Assembly: GCA_022606425.2 (NCBI GenBank) | Contig: JAHDVF020000840.1 | Location: 3,348,001 to 3,412,000 of the forward strand | DNA from: Lepidostoma basale | Taxonomy: Eukaryota; Arthropoda; Insecta; Trichoptera; Lepidostomatidae | DNA length: 64,000 nt | Direction: 5' to 3' | Part shown: piece after piece, positions 40,664 through 51,359 of the stretch | Position numbering within the stretch: position 1 is the stretch's first letter | Layout of the letters: every line of letters begins with the position of its first letter | Program-made: the position numbers and the translations under genes | Notes under the pieces: generated by a model | Databases searched by the model: none | Told to the model about the DNA's origin: nothing | The model's input: only the letters and a program-made list of their open reading frames with translations

Positions 40664-40805
40664 CGTATATGTAAACGACGTGAACGGAGCTAGAAATAGA
40701 GGAAGACCGAGGAAAACCTGGCACGAAAAAATCAAGTCGGTCGCGTGAGGAGTCGGAGAAATCGACGTGCGTGCATAACAAGATGTATGAATGTAAAGGA
40801 AGCGA
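40664..40805 (+). mobile_element. RTE-like LINE fragment
   Basis: YVNDVNGARNRGRPRKTWHE in frame, then VRSRRNRRACITRCMNVKEA in a second frame, after a deletion of the QINQIL codons. No 3' end. Confidence 0.75.
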
Positions 40806-40844
40806 GAGAAAAAAAATACAATCTTCATAGATGGCGTTAGTGTG

Positions 40845-41135
40845 TAGATTGCAAAAACTACCATGTAAAGGGTGGTCTTACAGATTAACATATATACAAC
40901 TTCCAAAAATTGGTCAGACATGGTGGTCATAAGAAAAAAAAAGGTGGAATGGGGAATGTTGTATTACATAAAGCGTGCGCTTAACCCAACCAATGACAGC
41001 TCATAAGTCCTGTAAACACCTCGATCAACCATATTCTGTTTCCAATTTGCAACGTCTCTATTGAGATACAATTGATAGCCCGCAATGAGTGAAATCCAGT
41101 TGTTCGTCTACAAGTATTTGTATACATTCAAAAAA
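40845..41135 (-). repeat. Dispersed repeat R3, copy 3
   Basis: Same orientation as 12150: TTCCAAAAATTGGTCAGACA, GGTCATAAGAAAAAAAAAGG, AACCCAACCAATGACAGCTC, CGTCTCTATTGAGATACAAT, CTACAAGTATTTGTATACAT. Confidence 0.75.
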
Positions 41136-41140
41136 TGTTG

Positions 41141-41213
41141 TAAGAAGTATGTCAGGATAGAATAGTGTGGCGTTCCATTCTTTCTGCCTACCGTTGGTTA
41201 GTTAGTTAGTTAG
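41141..41213 (+). mobile_element. RTE-like LINE extreme 3' end
   Basis: GAAGTATGTCAGGATAGAAT, AGTGTGGCGTTCCATTCTTT, then GTTGGTTAGTTAGTTAGTTAG; only 70 bp of element. CTTCGGGGAGACGGCG is deleted. Confidence 0.75.
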
Positions 41214-41219
41214 TACGTA

Positions 41220-41830
41220 CTAGTTATATATTATCATATAATATCACGCAATTGAAATGTCTAGTTTGCAATAAAAATGGGATTAAAGGAGATGAACATC
41301 TCTTTGACTGTGTGCCATTAGACTGTGTGTCTCTGCACGGGAGAAGATGCGGAATCCGCCGCGCAGTCTCGCAAATAGCGCCACGAGATATATCATTTCT
41401 TATTTCTCTTCTTGTTCGTCGGCCGAGATTACGTCATATGTCAGGAGCCAATAGCTGGAGCTGCAGTACTCTACAAGTGACCGAGTCTTGAAATGAAAAT
41501 TCCGCGCTATTCATTACTCGAAACGGAGTCGACTCCGGATTAATGTAGCATAATACAGCCATTAGTATTAATGTTGCTGTAAGCAATCATTCAACGAAAA
41601 TGAGTACAATATTATAATGGTAGGATCATTACGGAAGATACATGAAAAGCGATTCTGCTCTATTGTTAGAGATGAGAGCACAAAAACGGAATGCAGGACC
41701 GAAAATATATAATTAATAGTCTAATTTATTATCCGATAAGAGGGTATAACAATCATTTTTAGATAAACGATATAAACACGACATCCATATTTTGATATAC
41801 TTAAGGCGTTAACATTGTGTATTCCTGAAT
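41220..41830. other. Possibly single-copy DNA, mixed composition
   Basis: 41300-41580 is GC-richer and unmatched elsewhere (CGCGCAGTCTCGCAAATAGC). A 79-codon plus frame (41252-41491) has no recognisable domain. It could be regulatory or an old element. Confidence 0.3.
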
Positions 41831-41936
41831 TTTGTATGAATTAAAACACCGTTTTTATCTTTTGAGTGGAAAAAAATAGTATTTTATTTAATTAATACGA
41901 ATAGTCCATTGTTTTGGCGGAAACACTATGATTTTA

Positions 41937-42309
41937 AACTGTTAAATTAAATAACTTTGTTTTTTGTAAAACAATTATATTTTCAACAATCAACCTATGT
42001 TGACATCATCAGGTGTTACAATAATATAACAATTGTCAATTTCTCGTGATTTTTCGAATTTGTATTTGTTCCTATGTCAATTTGAATAATTTCTTTGATA
42101 TAATTTTGAAGTTCTTGCTGAAATTGAGTTAAGTACCTAAATATTTTAATTAATAGAACGGTTAGGTTACTATTTATAGGAGAAAGTATTAAAATTTGAT
42201 ATATTATTGTAATACATGATGATGTCAACAAAGGTTGATGAAACAGCTGTCGCGTAAAATAAAATACAATTGTTTTACAAAAAACAAAGTTATTTAATTT
42301 AACAGTTTA
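41937..42309. repeat. Inverted-pair repeat F3 with hammerhead-like cores
   Basis: Arms begin AACTGTTAAATTAAATAACT and TTTGTTTTTTGTAAAACAAT and close with the inverse at 42309. The left arm (minus, CTGATGATGTCAACATAGG then TGAAAAT) is degenerate; the right arm (plus, 42216-42251) is better. Confidence 0.75.
42216..42251 (+). ncRNA. Hammerhead-like motif, C3 changed
   Basis: ATGATGA (expected CTGATGA), helix II GTCAAC-AAAG-GTTGAT (imperfect), GAAAC (42240-42244), AGCTGTC. Helix III ACAGCTGT is a perfect 8-nt palindrome, the longest here. The change at the invariant first C probably inactivates this copy. Confidence 0.4.
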
Positions 42310-42384
42310 ATTAATTCGAATGATATATACCCACATATTTATGATATCAAATGTATCATGCATATACACATTAGATAATGTCTT

Positions 42385-42480
42385 AGACAGGCGAAACATG
42401 TCATTCACAAAAAGTATAATAAAACTTCTAGAAAACCAACATTTTCATGTGGTATTAATTATTTGACATGGAGTTTTACA
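42385..42480. repeat. Fold-back repeat, CGAAACATG family, one arm
   Basis: GTCTTAGACAGGCGAAACAT, GTCATTCACAAAAAGTATAA, TAAAACTTCTAGAAAACCAA and ATTAATTATTTGACATGGAG. Confidence 0.65.
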
Positions 42481-42489
42481 TTTTATTCT

Positions 42490-42735
42490 CCTTGAGCCGT
42501 CTCTCCATTGTAGGCCTCTTCAAACGTTCTCCATTTTTCTCTTGCATGTGCGAATTTCATCCATCTTCATTCCTCGAATCCCGGTTGTCAGACCATCTTT
42601 TTTTGGGGGTCGACCAATGGTTCGTTTTCCTCCCACGGTCTCCACGTCAAGACTCTTGGTGCCCATCTCTCTATTCCTTGCCTGGCGACATGTCCTGCCC
42701 ATTTCCACTTTAGTTTGGGAACACGGTCCATTATA
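42490..42735 (-). mobile_element. Non-LTR LINE C-terminal fragment
   Basis: Reverse: KVEMGRTCRQARNREMGTKS, VETVGGKRTIGRPPKKDGLT, TGIRGMKMDEIRTCKRKMEN, the GRP-K block of a LINE, in a 73-codon frame. Confidence 0.6.
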
Positions 42736-42739
42736 CATC

Positions 42740-43552
42740 ATTATACAAGAATCAATAAATAAGTATTTTAATTCATAAAATATTCATCAAAATATAATAC
42801 ATTTTCTCTATTTCCATATACACCCTGATAGTGCCTATTTGAATTTTTATTATGTTCTATAAACCAGCTGTAAATATTGAAATAAAATAATTAAATGGTA
42901 ATCAAATATTAAAATTTTTGAGTTCCATTCCAAATATAAAATATGGGTCAGTGTTGTCTGTAAATAAACGTGTACGTGATTAAATTAATAATTGTAGTAC
43001 CTACTTTCGAAAAAACAATTATTTTGGAACACCATTAAGTAGGACAGTGATTAAGCTATGGAAAAATACGATACTTATAAAACACTTCAGAGAGAAATGT
43101 TTATTTAGAGAAAAATATCTACAATTGCCGTTTAATTCTTTAAATAAATTGAATTGCTTTTCCTGTATTATTTTTTTAATCAAAATAAGATTAAATATTG
43201 CTTCTTCATCATCCTCTTTCCGTTCTGGACTTCAGGAAAATGTTTCTTTCATCTGCTTCAATTCCACTCTGTCTTAGACAGACTGCAGGTCACGCCAACA
43301 TGTCGGTTCAGGTCGTCTTCCAACCGTTTGTGGTATATGGCAACGCTGTCCAACTGGCGGCCCAAAACTTTTTTGCAACCCGCGAAGTGTACTTTTTACA
43401 GCATTTTTTTTATTATCAAACATTGGGGAGCAAATCTTTGTCAAGACTTATATTTAACGTGACATGTCCGGTGAAACAAAACAGATAATTGTGTTCAGAA
43501 TTACACTTCATATATTAAAATGTATAAACTAGATTTTAATTTACACAACAAA
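42740..43552. other. No gene recognised
   Basis: AT-rich. 43200-43345 has a coding-like minus-strand LINE scrap (CTTCATCTGCTTCAATTCCA). 43345-43400 (CTGTCCAACTGGCGGCCC) resembles a hAT end but no partner end was found. Confidence 0.3.
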
Positions 43553-43997
43553 AAACCATCACGCCATTTCCACGCAGGGGTAGGCTAAGAGAATAGACCA
43601 TCACACTATCTGGATTCTTCCGACTTCTAACATAACCTTTGAAATTTGATTAATTTGGTCATGCCATGAAAACATGACACCGAGGAAAACCATGCCATGA
43701 AAACACGGCACCGAGGAAAACCTCGGTCTACTCCGACTCCATTCTCCATTTATGTCGTTAACGTATACCTTGTTAATCATAATTTTTCCATCCGTGCCCT
43801 CCATATGTCCGAACCAACGCAGCGATCCATTCATAATTTTGTTCATAATACCTTCTTCCGCTCTACATTCCTTCCTAATATCAGCATTTGAGATTCTGTC
43901 GTGCATCGTTCTACCACGCATTCGTCTTACGTATCTCATCTCTATCGTACTGCTCTCATCCTTCTTCTGCCAGTTTCATGCTTCGCTTCCATGCAAC
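43553..43997 (-). mobile_element. RTE-like LINE with internal tandem duplication
   Basis: Minus strand: MRYVRRMRGRTMHDRISNAD, EGIMNKIMNGSLRWFGHMEG, KVYVNDINGEWSR in frame. A roughly 31-bp unit containing CATGAAAACA.G.CACCGAGG is duplicated at about 43664-43725. The 3' end has AACAAAAAACCATCACGCCA, so the tail is not GTTA. Confidence 0.75.
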
Positions 43998-44084
43998 ATT
44001 TGTTTGTTTGAGAATTAAAATTTGTAAAGACAAATAAATAAATATATATGAGTAATAAGACTTGTGTCAGGCTGTTTAAAGAAT

Positions 44085-44530
44085 CTGGTCTAGAAAAACA
44101 AACAAATGCGTATTGACAGCGAGGTCAGAATTTATAAGACATGCGTGCGACCTATGATGACGTATGCATGCTGTAGAGACGCGGGCCGACACTGTACAAA
44201 CCATGGGTCTACTAAGAACATCTGAGATGAAGGTCCTAAGATCCATCACTGGAAAAACTCTCTGAGATCGTTTCCGCAACGCAGAGATAAGAAAAACTTG
44301 TGAAATAGAGGATATCGTTCGGTGGAGTAGATCCAGAAGAAAATACTGGAGGGACCATGTAGCCACAATGAATAGTGACAGACTCGTCTTTACAGTCGTT
44401 TACGAAATCCCCTCCGAACGCCGTCAACCTGGAAGACCACCTGAGGGATAGCTGAATCTCATGATCCCAAAGATATGATCTCTGTGCCACAGATCGTCAG
44501 ATCTATTAACATGAGAAGAAAAATAAAAAT
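44085..44530 (+). mobile_element. Non-LTR LINE C-terminal fragment
   Basis: DSEVRIYKTCVRPMMTY, then LLRTSEMKVLRSITGKTL, DRFRNAEIRKTCEIEDIVRW, SRSRRKYWRDHV and RRQPGRPP in shifted frames; ends near GAGAAGAAAAATAAAAAT. Same broad family as 22125. Confidence 0.7.
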
Positions 44531-44639
44531 AATCTATTTCATATAACTAAATCAAATCATCTGAGTTAATTTTTTCCTAAGACATTAAATCACAATTACA
44601 GTTAAATACCTCATTTAAGAACAGATAATATACTTGGTC

Positions 44640-44925
44640 AGACGTGATCCACCGGGTGACGACTTTCAAATGGAAGTGGGCAGGGCATGTCGCTAGAGCT
44701 GCAGACGAAAGATGGACCAAAATACTGCTGAATTGGAGACCGAGAGACACGAGATGAAGAGTAGGAAGACCACAAATGAGGTGGAGGAACCTGGAACGAT
44801 ACGCTGGGGTGCTATGGATGCAGACTGCGCAGGAGAGATCGACATGGAGGGATATGGAAGAGGCTTTCGTCCAAGAGCGGACGGCGATAAGCTGAAGAAG
44901 GGAGAAGAGAATATACTTGGTAATG
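44640..44925 (+). mobile_element. LINE C-terminal fragment (VTDIIHRV family)
   Basis: SDVIHRVTTFKWKWAGHVAR, then RWTKILLNWRPRDTR, RVGRPQMRWRNLERYAGV and WRDMEEAFVQERTA-like codons in several frames. Same family as 29562 (minus), 48820 and 63865. Confidence 0.7.
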
Positions 44926-45375
44926 GTTCAACTTGTGGAAAACAGTATACTAACTAATCATAATGATATCACCTTCTCAACATACTTTCAGTGGAATGTT
45001 TAGTATCATTGACAAGTGTAGCATAAATCAATTTGACGAATTCAAGAAAATCTTAATTTCAGTAGTTTAAATAAAAAAAAAGTGTTTCTTAATAAGCGCC
45101 GCTGTAGGAGTGAATTTAAACAGTTCATAATTTCACTCCGCAAAATTATTTCTAGACCGCCTGAAAAAATATGAATATGATACTTATGAAGCCTAGTCGA
45201 TAAACACGAGGTGAGCGGCACAGGTATGTTTACCAGACTACCTGAAATCATAAACAAGATTCCAAAAATTAATAAACAGTTTTGCAGAGTAGGGGGCTCC
45301 AGGAATGAATGGACCACTCAGCGTCTATTTCCAATGCTTGTGGACGGTACACGTTTGTAAATATTATTCAAAATC

Positions 45376-45660
45376 TTGTACGCTAGTTACGATTTCCAGG
45401 TTAACCATGGAAAACCAACATCCGTGGGTGATTCATTAAAATATATTAGTTTTGAGGTGGAACACTTCATGAGAATACTTCATGAATTGTTTAAGATGAA
45501 ATATGGTCTTATCAGAAGCCGGAAGAATCGACGTGCGTGTATGACTTGCTGTATGAATGTGGAGGAAATTAGAGAAGTATGTCAGGATAGAGTAGTGTGG
45601 CGGTCCATTCTCTCTGCCTACCCCTGCGGGGAAATGGCATGATGGTTTGTTGTTGTATAA
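45376..45660 (+). mobile_element. RTE-like LINE 3' end, TTG-tailed
   Basis: From about 45510: RSRKNRRACMTCCMNVEEIR, EVCQDRVVWRSILSAYPCGE, MA-stop, then TTTGTTGTTG. Same subfamily as 6831-7093. Confidence 0.7.
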
Positions 45661-45789
45661 ACAATCTATTTCATTCTTCTCCTTGAGGGCCACATTCGTT
45701 CCACTGCTGGATCTTTTTTTTTGATTTTCGTATGAAGCATTCACTTTGTGGCAAGATATTTAAATTTTTTTTATTATGTATATTTAAAA

Positions 45790-45960
45790 TAAAATAGAAA
45801 TGAAAACACTGCACTTTGTTTTTCACCACTATGCGGTTATTTTAATTGCCGACTAGTTTTGCTTGTACCCAAGCTTCCTCAGGGCTTCGTAATAACAGGG
45901 TAACTAGTCGACAATTAAAATAACCGCATAGTGGTAAAAAACAAAGTAAGTGTTTCTATT
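45790..45960. repeat. Inverted-pair repeat F4 with hammerhead-like motif
   Basis: Arms AAACACTGCACTTTGTTTTT, CACTATGCGGTTATTTTAAT, TGCCGACTAGT and their inverse (ACTAGTCGACAATTAAAATA, ACCGCATAGTG). Minus-strand core 45851-45882: CTGAGGA, hairpin CTTG-GGTA-CAAG, AAAAC (G12 lost), TAGTC; helix I GCC:GGC. 49730-49925 is a related pair. Confidence 0.7.
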
Positions 45961-46111
45961 TCTATTTTATTTTGAATATAAATAATTAAATAATATAAGA
46001 TCTTCTAGTTTCTTTCAAAATTTTCTGTCTCGGGCTTTCTGCTCGCTGGGTAATGTTTCTGTCCAACTTTTTTGTGGTGTACCTACATCCCTTTTGTTGT
46101 TACAAGGCCTC

Positions 46112-46200
46112 CACTTAACCTGATGAAGCTCTAGTCGAAGTGAAACCGGTTGATATGTTATATACTAAATAAAGACATTTGATATTGCCTTAGTTCAATA
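46112..46200 (+). ncRNA. Hammerhead-like motif upstream of AATAAA (F5)
   Basis: CTGATGA (46120-46126), a weak helix II (AGCTC..GAAGT), GAAAC (46142-46146), CGGTT with palindromic helix III ACCGGT, then GATATG and TAAATAAAGACA at 46168. The order motif-AATAAAGACA equals the U6 family. Helix I does not pair well. Confidence 0.4.
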
Positions 46201-46234
46201 TGATCGCGTCCAGACCAACCGGAGTAAGATACTT

Positions 46235-46457
46235 CCATAGAAGCCCAGAAGCCCGGCTTGCGTAAGAAATTTTTAATCAAAACCTCTTCTGGCTTACAGA
46301 GGTTCAGCTCTTGTGGCTATTGGCCTCTTACGTCTGATGGGAACATTGTTGGGAGGTGATTTGGTGGGTTGTTGGTTTATGCGGGGACATGATAACTTAG
46401 ATTTGGGGGTTTTGATTCAAAATTTATTACGCAAGCCGGGCTTCTGGGCTTCTATGG
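46235..46457. repeat. 50-bp inverted repeat with 123-bp loop
   Basis: 46235-46284 (CCATAGAAGCCCAGAAGCCC ...) is nearly the inverse of 46408-46457 (... GGGCTTCTGGGCTTCTATGG). The loop holds GC-richer non-repetitive sequence. Confidence 0.8.
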
Positions 46458-46504
46458 GAGTACTGCCACTGAGTAAGACCTCTTGGAAGGGCTATACTGC
46501 ACCT

Positions 46505-46655
46505 AATGGATAATGTTCTGGCTGATCTGGCTAGGTTAGGCCGATCGGACTGCTGGCAGCGAAAGCCGCAGGATTGAGAAGCTTGTAGGAAAATCATCAA
46601 GGAGGCCAAAACTCTTCAAGAGTTGTATAGCCATAAGAAGTTAAGTTAGTTTAGT
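46505..46655 (+). mobile_element. LINE 3'-terminal fragment
   Basis: DLARLGRSDCWQRKPQD, stop, EACRKIIKEAKTLQEL matches the terminal 'D..R.G..W...A.DR..WR.IV.EAKTLQ.L' block of insect LINEs. Confidence 0.55.
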
Positions 46656-46839
46656 TATTCATCATTTGTAACGATGACGATATATATGTTAGAAAGAAAC
46701 AATTATAATAAATTATTATTGACGAACAAAAATATATAAAAAAGTAAATACTATCTTCTGATAAGGATTATTTCGTATTTAAAATTTACGTTGTTTACGT
46801 AAATATACATTTTATATGTACAAAATAAAGTACGTAAGA

Positions 46840-47084
46840 GAAAATGGATTAACGTCGCACCGCCTAGCGACGCGACCGTCGTAAGCGTCTGTCACGTCGC
46901 GTCGAAACGCTTGTTACGGTTTACTTGACTGGATAATTACCACATACAAATTATAATGCTGCATTTCCGAACAATTAATTTAGCATTTAAATTAGAATGA
47001 CGCATTTTCCAGAGATGTGAATAAATATTATCATCTGTTTAGAATTTTGCATATATTTCCCATTTAAAAAGATTATCCTTTTAA
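46840..47084. other. CG-rich, possibly single-copy segment
   Basis: 46855-46925 holds GTCGCACCGCCTAGCGACGC and CGACCGTCGTAAGCG; no repeat partner or coding frame. It ends at the RTE target duplication. Confidence 0.3.
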
Positions 47085-47095
47085 TCTCCGTAAAG

Positions 47096-47424
47096 CTAAC
47101 TAACTAACCATCACGCCGTCTCCCCGAAGGGGTAGGGAGAAATAATGGACTGGCACACTTTTCTTTCCTGACGTATTTCTCTCGCTTCTTCAACATTCAT
47201 ACATCGTGTCATGCACGCGCGTAAATCTATCTGACTCGCCACATGGCCGACATTCAATATTTGATTTATTTGATCGTGTCACGTTTTGCTCGGTCTTCCT
47301 CTATTTATAGTTCCATTTACATCGTTCACATACACTTTTTTTACCATTCTTTCTTCATACATTCTTTCCATGTGTCTAAACCATCTTAATGATCTTTTCA
47401 TTATTTTGTTCATAACACCACCAT
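47096..47424 (-). mobile_element. RTE-like LINE with 11-bp target duplication
   Basis: TCTCCGTAAAG is exact at 47085-47095 and 47425-47435. The insert runs from the (CTAA)n complement to the NGGVMN region. 5'-truncated. Confidence 0.88.
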
Positions 47425-47457
47425 TCTCCGTAAAGTTTTTTTTATAAATAACTAGTT

Positions 47458-47735
47458 TTTACACGGCGTTTCCTCGGAGGGATAGGCAGAAAGGATGGAC
47501 CGCCATACTGCTTTGTCCTGACATATTGCTACATTGATTGATACATCGTAACATGCACCCTCGTCTATTTTTCCGACTTCGAATGTGGCCGCCTTTTAGT
47601 ATTTGATTAATTTGGTCACGCCACGCTTTCCTTGGTCTTCCACGGCTTCTCTTTCCACTCAAACTGCTTGTATACAACATTTAACTATTTTTCTCTCGTT
47701 CATTCGTTCCATATGTACAAACCATCTCAAGGTAT
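47458..47735 (-). mobile_element. RTE-like LINE, subfamily B fragment
   Basis: Minus: LYTSSLSGKRSRGRPRKAWR, DQINQILKGGHIRSRKNRRG, CMLRC, a small deletion, then SSMAVHPFCLSLRGNAV in a shifted frame. No GTTA tail remains. Confidence 0.75.
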
Positions 47736-47774
47736 CATCCCATACATTGTATTTATGTGTCTTATATTAAGGCT

Positions 47775-48180
47775 AGTGCTTGTATTCTGTACTCTCAGTC
47801 GTTCACACGGAGGTCAGAGGAAACGGTTCAAGGACTCCTTAAAAGCGTATCTCCAAAGGACTAACGTCGATTGCGATTCCTGAGAAAATACTGTAGAAGA
47901 CAGCCCTATGTCAAGAATGACAATACATCAAGGCACGCAGGACTTTAAAGCACAGCGCAAAGACGACGCCGCAAAGGAGGAGAAAGGGAGAGACCACCGG
48001 GAGACGGTAACAGCTCCACTATCAACGCTTTCCCTGACCTAGATGCCTCAGACTATGTAGGTCCAGAGTTGGGCTCTTTAGCCACATACAGACCCACAAC
48101 TACGAAGGAATATAATCATGCCATTTTGCCAGAAAGCGTATCTTATTGTTATGTGAAAAAGGTGCTCCAAGATCTATAAT
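47775..48180 (+). mobile_element. LINE 3' region (LKAYLQRTNVD family)
   Basis: SHGGQRKRFKDSLKAYLQRT then NVDCDS is the usual 'GGQ.KRFKD.LK..L......D...WE..A.DR..WR' terminal block; the rest continues in other frames (AKTTPQRRRKG). 62035-62455 is a second copy. Confidence 0.7.
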
Positions 48181-48349
48181 AGATTAATTCATGACATCTT
48201 CAGGTAAATTCAAAATTTTCTTCAATATTTCTTATCATTATAAATTACAGCAATTAATATCGTTTACTCCTTAGTAAAGTACTCCAAGGTTGGGCCGGAG
48301 AAGTGTCGGGAGACAGCCAACTACATAGGTGGAGCGATGATTTCATTTT

Positions 48350-48775
48350 ATTTTATTTATTTCATTTATCATAATAAGAATCACAAACATTACAGACATA
48401 TAATTCCAGATAGTTTGCAATTATATTATAAGAATTTAAAAGAGAAGCATAAAAAAAATTAAGCCTAAGAATTAGAAATAATCATAACATTGATACTGCA
48501 TCCCTGAGGCAACTCTCACTATGACGAAAAATTTCGACCTCTGAGGCGACCCGATTAAGCAATAAGATTGCCCTACCCACAGGCGTAACCATTGGCAGGT
48601 TAATTCTATAGCGCAGCAAATAAAACAATCTGTGTGGTCTTTGACGAAGGTAATTATCAGGGACAAATAGACTTACATCAGTCAGGACATCCGAGTTTTG
48701 TATACGGCCGCCAATCATCTGAAAAATGTGAACTCCCAAGTGGATATTCCTCCTTCTCTCCAATGATTGGTAGCT
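48350..48775 (-). mobile_element. Jockey-like LINE 3' end with coding C-terminus
   Basis: Minus-strand 99-codon frame: LSYQSLERRRNIHLGVHIFQ, GGRIQNSDVLTDVSLFVPDN, RQRPHRLFYLLRYRINLPMV, PVGRAILLLNRVASEVEIFR, the terminal block of these LINEs. The 3' tail is TTTCA/ATTTCATTTA repeats at 48343-48372. 50346-50455 is the same tail. Confidence 0.75.
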
Positions 48776-48819
48776 TAGCATACCTTGTAAGAATTCAGTC
48801 GGAAAGAGCCACGGGTTAT

Positions 48820-48955
48820 ATTGTTATTGATGATATTGTACGGACGGCGGGAAGGGCCTGGAGAACACTGGCGAGAGACCGAGAGAGGTGGCGTGGAGGT
48901 GGAGGCTTGCGTCCAGCAGTGGATAGAGACAAGCTGACGAAGACTCCTTAGTACA
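48820..48955 (+). mobile_element. LINE extreme 3' end
   Basis: RTAGRAWRTLARDRERWRGG, GGLRPAVDRDKLTK is the 'R.A..W...A.DR..WR....AF' terminal block of the 29562/44640 family. Confidence 0.6.
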
Positions 48956-48959
48956 CGCG

Positions 48960-49730
48960 ATGCCTTTCCGATATATAATAATAAAATTATAGTCCCGTGC
49001 AATAAAAATACCTGTTTTTGTGAATTTGAGTTTTTTAAGAGAAAAAGATTTCGTAATTTCTAATAGACTGGTCGTAATTAAGAACTTTTATTTCAGTTTG
49101 TAAATATACAAAATACGTTTCCTGGAAAGCCTTTGACCTTTTAATATTGTCGTTCAACATTTTGTAATCTAGAGTTTTCCGTTCAATCATCTTTTTCATT
49201 TCCAATATTTTATCTTATTTGAATTCAATCTTTTTTAAGTCAAATATCACATTTGATTTGAGGCTTATGGAAAAATGATATATTCTTTTGAAATGTTATA
49301 TTTATAATATAGAAAACTATTCATCAAAAATTATGTGTTATATAAAAAATATGTATGTTTATTACAAAAGTTTATTCGATATGTTTGGGGTTATAAAAAC
49401 AATCGTTCATATAAAATTTATGAATTTATTTGCAATACAAAAGTAATTTTTGCAATTAGGCATTTTTCTGTTGCATTCACAAATTGATTATTTTGATTAT
49501 TCGCTATTATGTTAACGATAGCTTGAATAACACTTTAAAGGAAATATTTTGTATATTAAATAGAAAAGGTAAAATAAAACGGTAAGAAAGGTAGAAAAAT
49601 CAAATACAATATTATTTATTTTTTAAATAAAACCATTTGAAAAAGCTATTTCTTCTTAAGCTTTCAAATTAGTACTTTTGAATAGAAATCGGAGTATGAG
49701 AATACAAATCTAAAGTTGAATATACAAAAT
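48960..49730. other. AT-rich, nothing recognised
   Basis: Very AT-rich intron-like DNA without repeats matching the rest of the window. Confidence 0.4.
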
Positions 49731-49925
49731 AATAAAACACTTTAATTTAACCACGGTATGGTTTTTATATAATATTTCATGCCAACTAGTTTCACTTGTA
49801 CAGAAGATCCATCAGGGTAATATAATAACATATTGCCCTGATAAAGCTTGGGTACAAGAATTACTAGCTGACATCAATTAGAAAAACCATACCATGGTAA
49901 AATACAAAGTGTTTTATTATTTTAT
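49730..49925. repeat. Inverted-pair repeat F4, copy 2, with hammerhead-like cores
   Basis: Arms AATAAAACACTTTAATTTAA, CCACGGTATGGTTTTTATA and inverse AAACCATACCATGGTAAAAT. Minus core 49784-49815: CTGATGG (A9 changed), GTACAAGTGAAAC, TAGTT with palindrome ACTAGT. The plus-strand core near 49843 (CTGATAAAGCTTGGGTACAA, then GAATTAC) has lost GAAA. Confidence 0.7.
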
Positions 49926-50345
49926 ATCTACTAGTTTAAAATGTCTGATTTCAAAGTGCGTGCTTCATACGAAAATTAAGAATTATGGGGGTTTTTAATA
50001 AAAATAATTTGTTATTTTTATTATCTTTGTAAAAAACTCTTCCTATGCATTTTTATAAAAATAGAAATAATTGTGTATGAAAGTGTCGAATGAAAATATA
50101 ATAAATGAATGCGACGCGAATGATGATGTTATGAACAAAATAATGAATGGATCATTAATATGGTTTGGACACATAAAAAGAATAAATGAAAAAAGAATGG
50201 TAAAAAAAGTATATGTTAACGATGTAAATGGAACATTTTAGGAATAAAGGAAGACTGAGGAAAACGTGGCACGATCAAATAAATCAAATATTGAATGTCG
50301 GCCACGTGAGGAGTCAGAGAAATCGACGTGCGTGCAGGACACGGT

Positions 50346-50452
50346 GTATTTCATTTCATTTCATTTATTTTGATAAAAATCACAAACATTACAGACATAC
50401 AATTCCGGATCGTTTGCAATTACATTATAAAAAGAGAAGCATTAAAAAAAAT
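50346..50452 (-). mobile_element. Jockey-like LINE tail inside RTE copy
   Basis: TTTCATTTCATTTCATTTAT, TCACAAACATTACAGACATA, CAATTCCGGAT..TTTGCAAT, AAAGAGAAGCAT match 48350-48460. Confidence 0.75.
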
Positions 50453-50712
50453 TAACTAACTAACCATCACGCCGTCTCTCTAAAAGGGTAGGCAGAAAGA
50501 ATGGACTGTCACATTTTAATCGATGCGGCACTCCATCCTTCTCTTTTCGCCCCGCGGGAGACGCGGTGTGATGGGTTGCGAACCTCATCGCCACCAATAG
50601 GCATCTCCCACGCACACTTCGATCGTCCAACATCCACAAAATAAATCTAAAACAAATCATATAAAATACAATGATATATAATAAAATAAAACAACAAAAT
50701 AAAAATAATTTA
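50453..50712 (-). mobile_element. SINE-like element with RTE tail, copy 5
   Basis: Complement of (GTTA)n, RTE-shared third (GGTAGGCAGAAAGAATGGAC), GCGGCACTCCATCCTTCTCT, GGGTTGCGAACCTCATCGCC and an AT-rich 5' end. Very similar to copies 1 and 2. Confidence 0.8.
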
Positions 50713-51359
50713 ACACGTATGAATGTTGAGGAAGCGAGAGAAATATGTCAGGAAAGAAAAGTGTGGCAGTCCACTCTTTCTGCCTACCCCTTCGGGGAGA
50801 CGGCGTAATGATTAGTTAGTTAGCTAAAAATAATAAACATAGCATGTTGCGGGGATATACTCTTAATTGTATTGGTATAGTCATATAGTATGTCTTCAAA
50901 ACATGTTGTGTGTATTGTTTTTGTTTCACTAAAAAAAATATTTTGATTTATATGGTAATTTCAATCTACTTCGTCCCTAATCTTTTAGCACCTCGTCCTC
51001 AGACTGCACCCCCTAATTCGCAATTTGCCTTCCATATAATCTCCTGTCCAAAATGTTCATCGGGCTTAATTGAGCTCTCTCTTGGTCTGTTTTGACTGGT
51101 TGGATCCAGGGGTTGGATTTTAGACATCCTAGGCAAAATTTAATGGATGAGTCTAAATGAGAGTAGCTAGTACGTGTCCGGAAAAAATATTCGTTTTCTT
51201 TTCTTATTATCTGCTTCAAGGTTAGATATTTTTCTGTTGTTTTCTGATTTCAATCTAGCCAGCTTCTGTTTTCTTTGGGCCGATAATCTTTCTAATAATT
51301 TGTTTTGCTCTTTCACCATGTTTTCTAGGTCACCCTTTTTGCAAGGTGTGAGAATTTTT

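Larger units (their letters stand above)
50082..50823 (+). mobile_element. RTE-like LINE interrupted by two nested insertions
   Basis: 50082-50345 (VSNENIINECDANDDVMNKI, then NKGRLRKTWHDQINQILNVG, RACRTRC) and 50713-50823 (MNVEEAREICQERKVWQSTL, SAYPFGETA, GTTAGTTAG) are one copy. Between them are a Jockey-like LINE tail (50346-50452) and, inside or beside that, a SINE-like element (50453-50712). Confidence 0.8.

Noticed and set aside
43345..43400. hAT-like CTGTCCAACTGGCGGCCC terminus
   Set aside because: No opposite end or duplication could be located.
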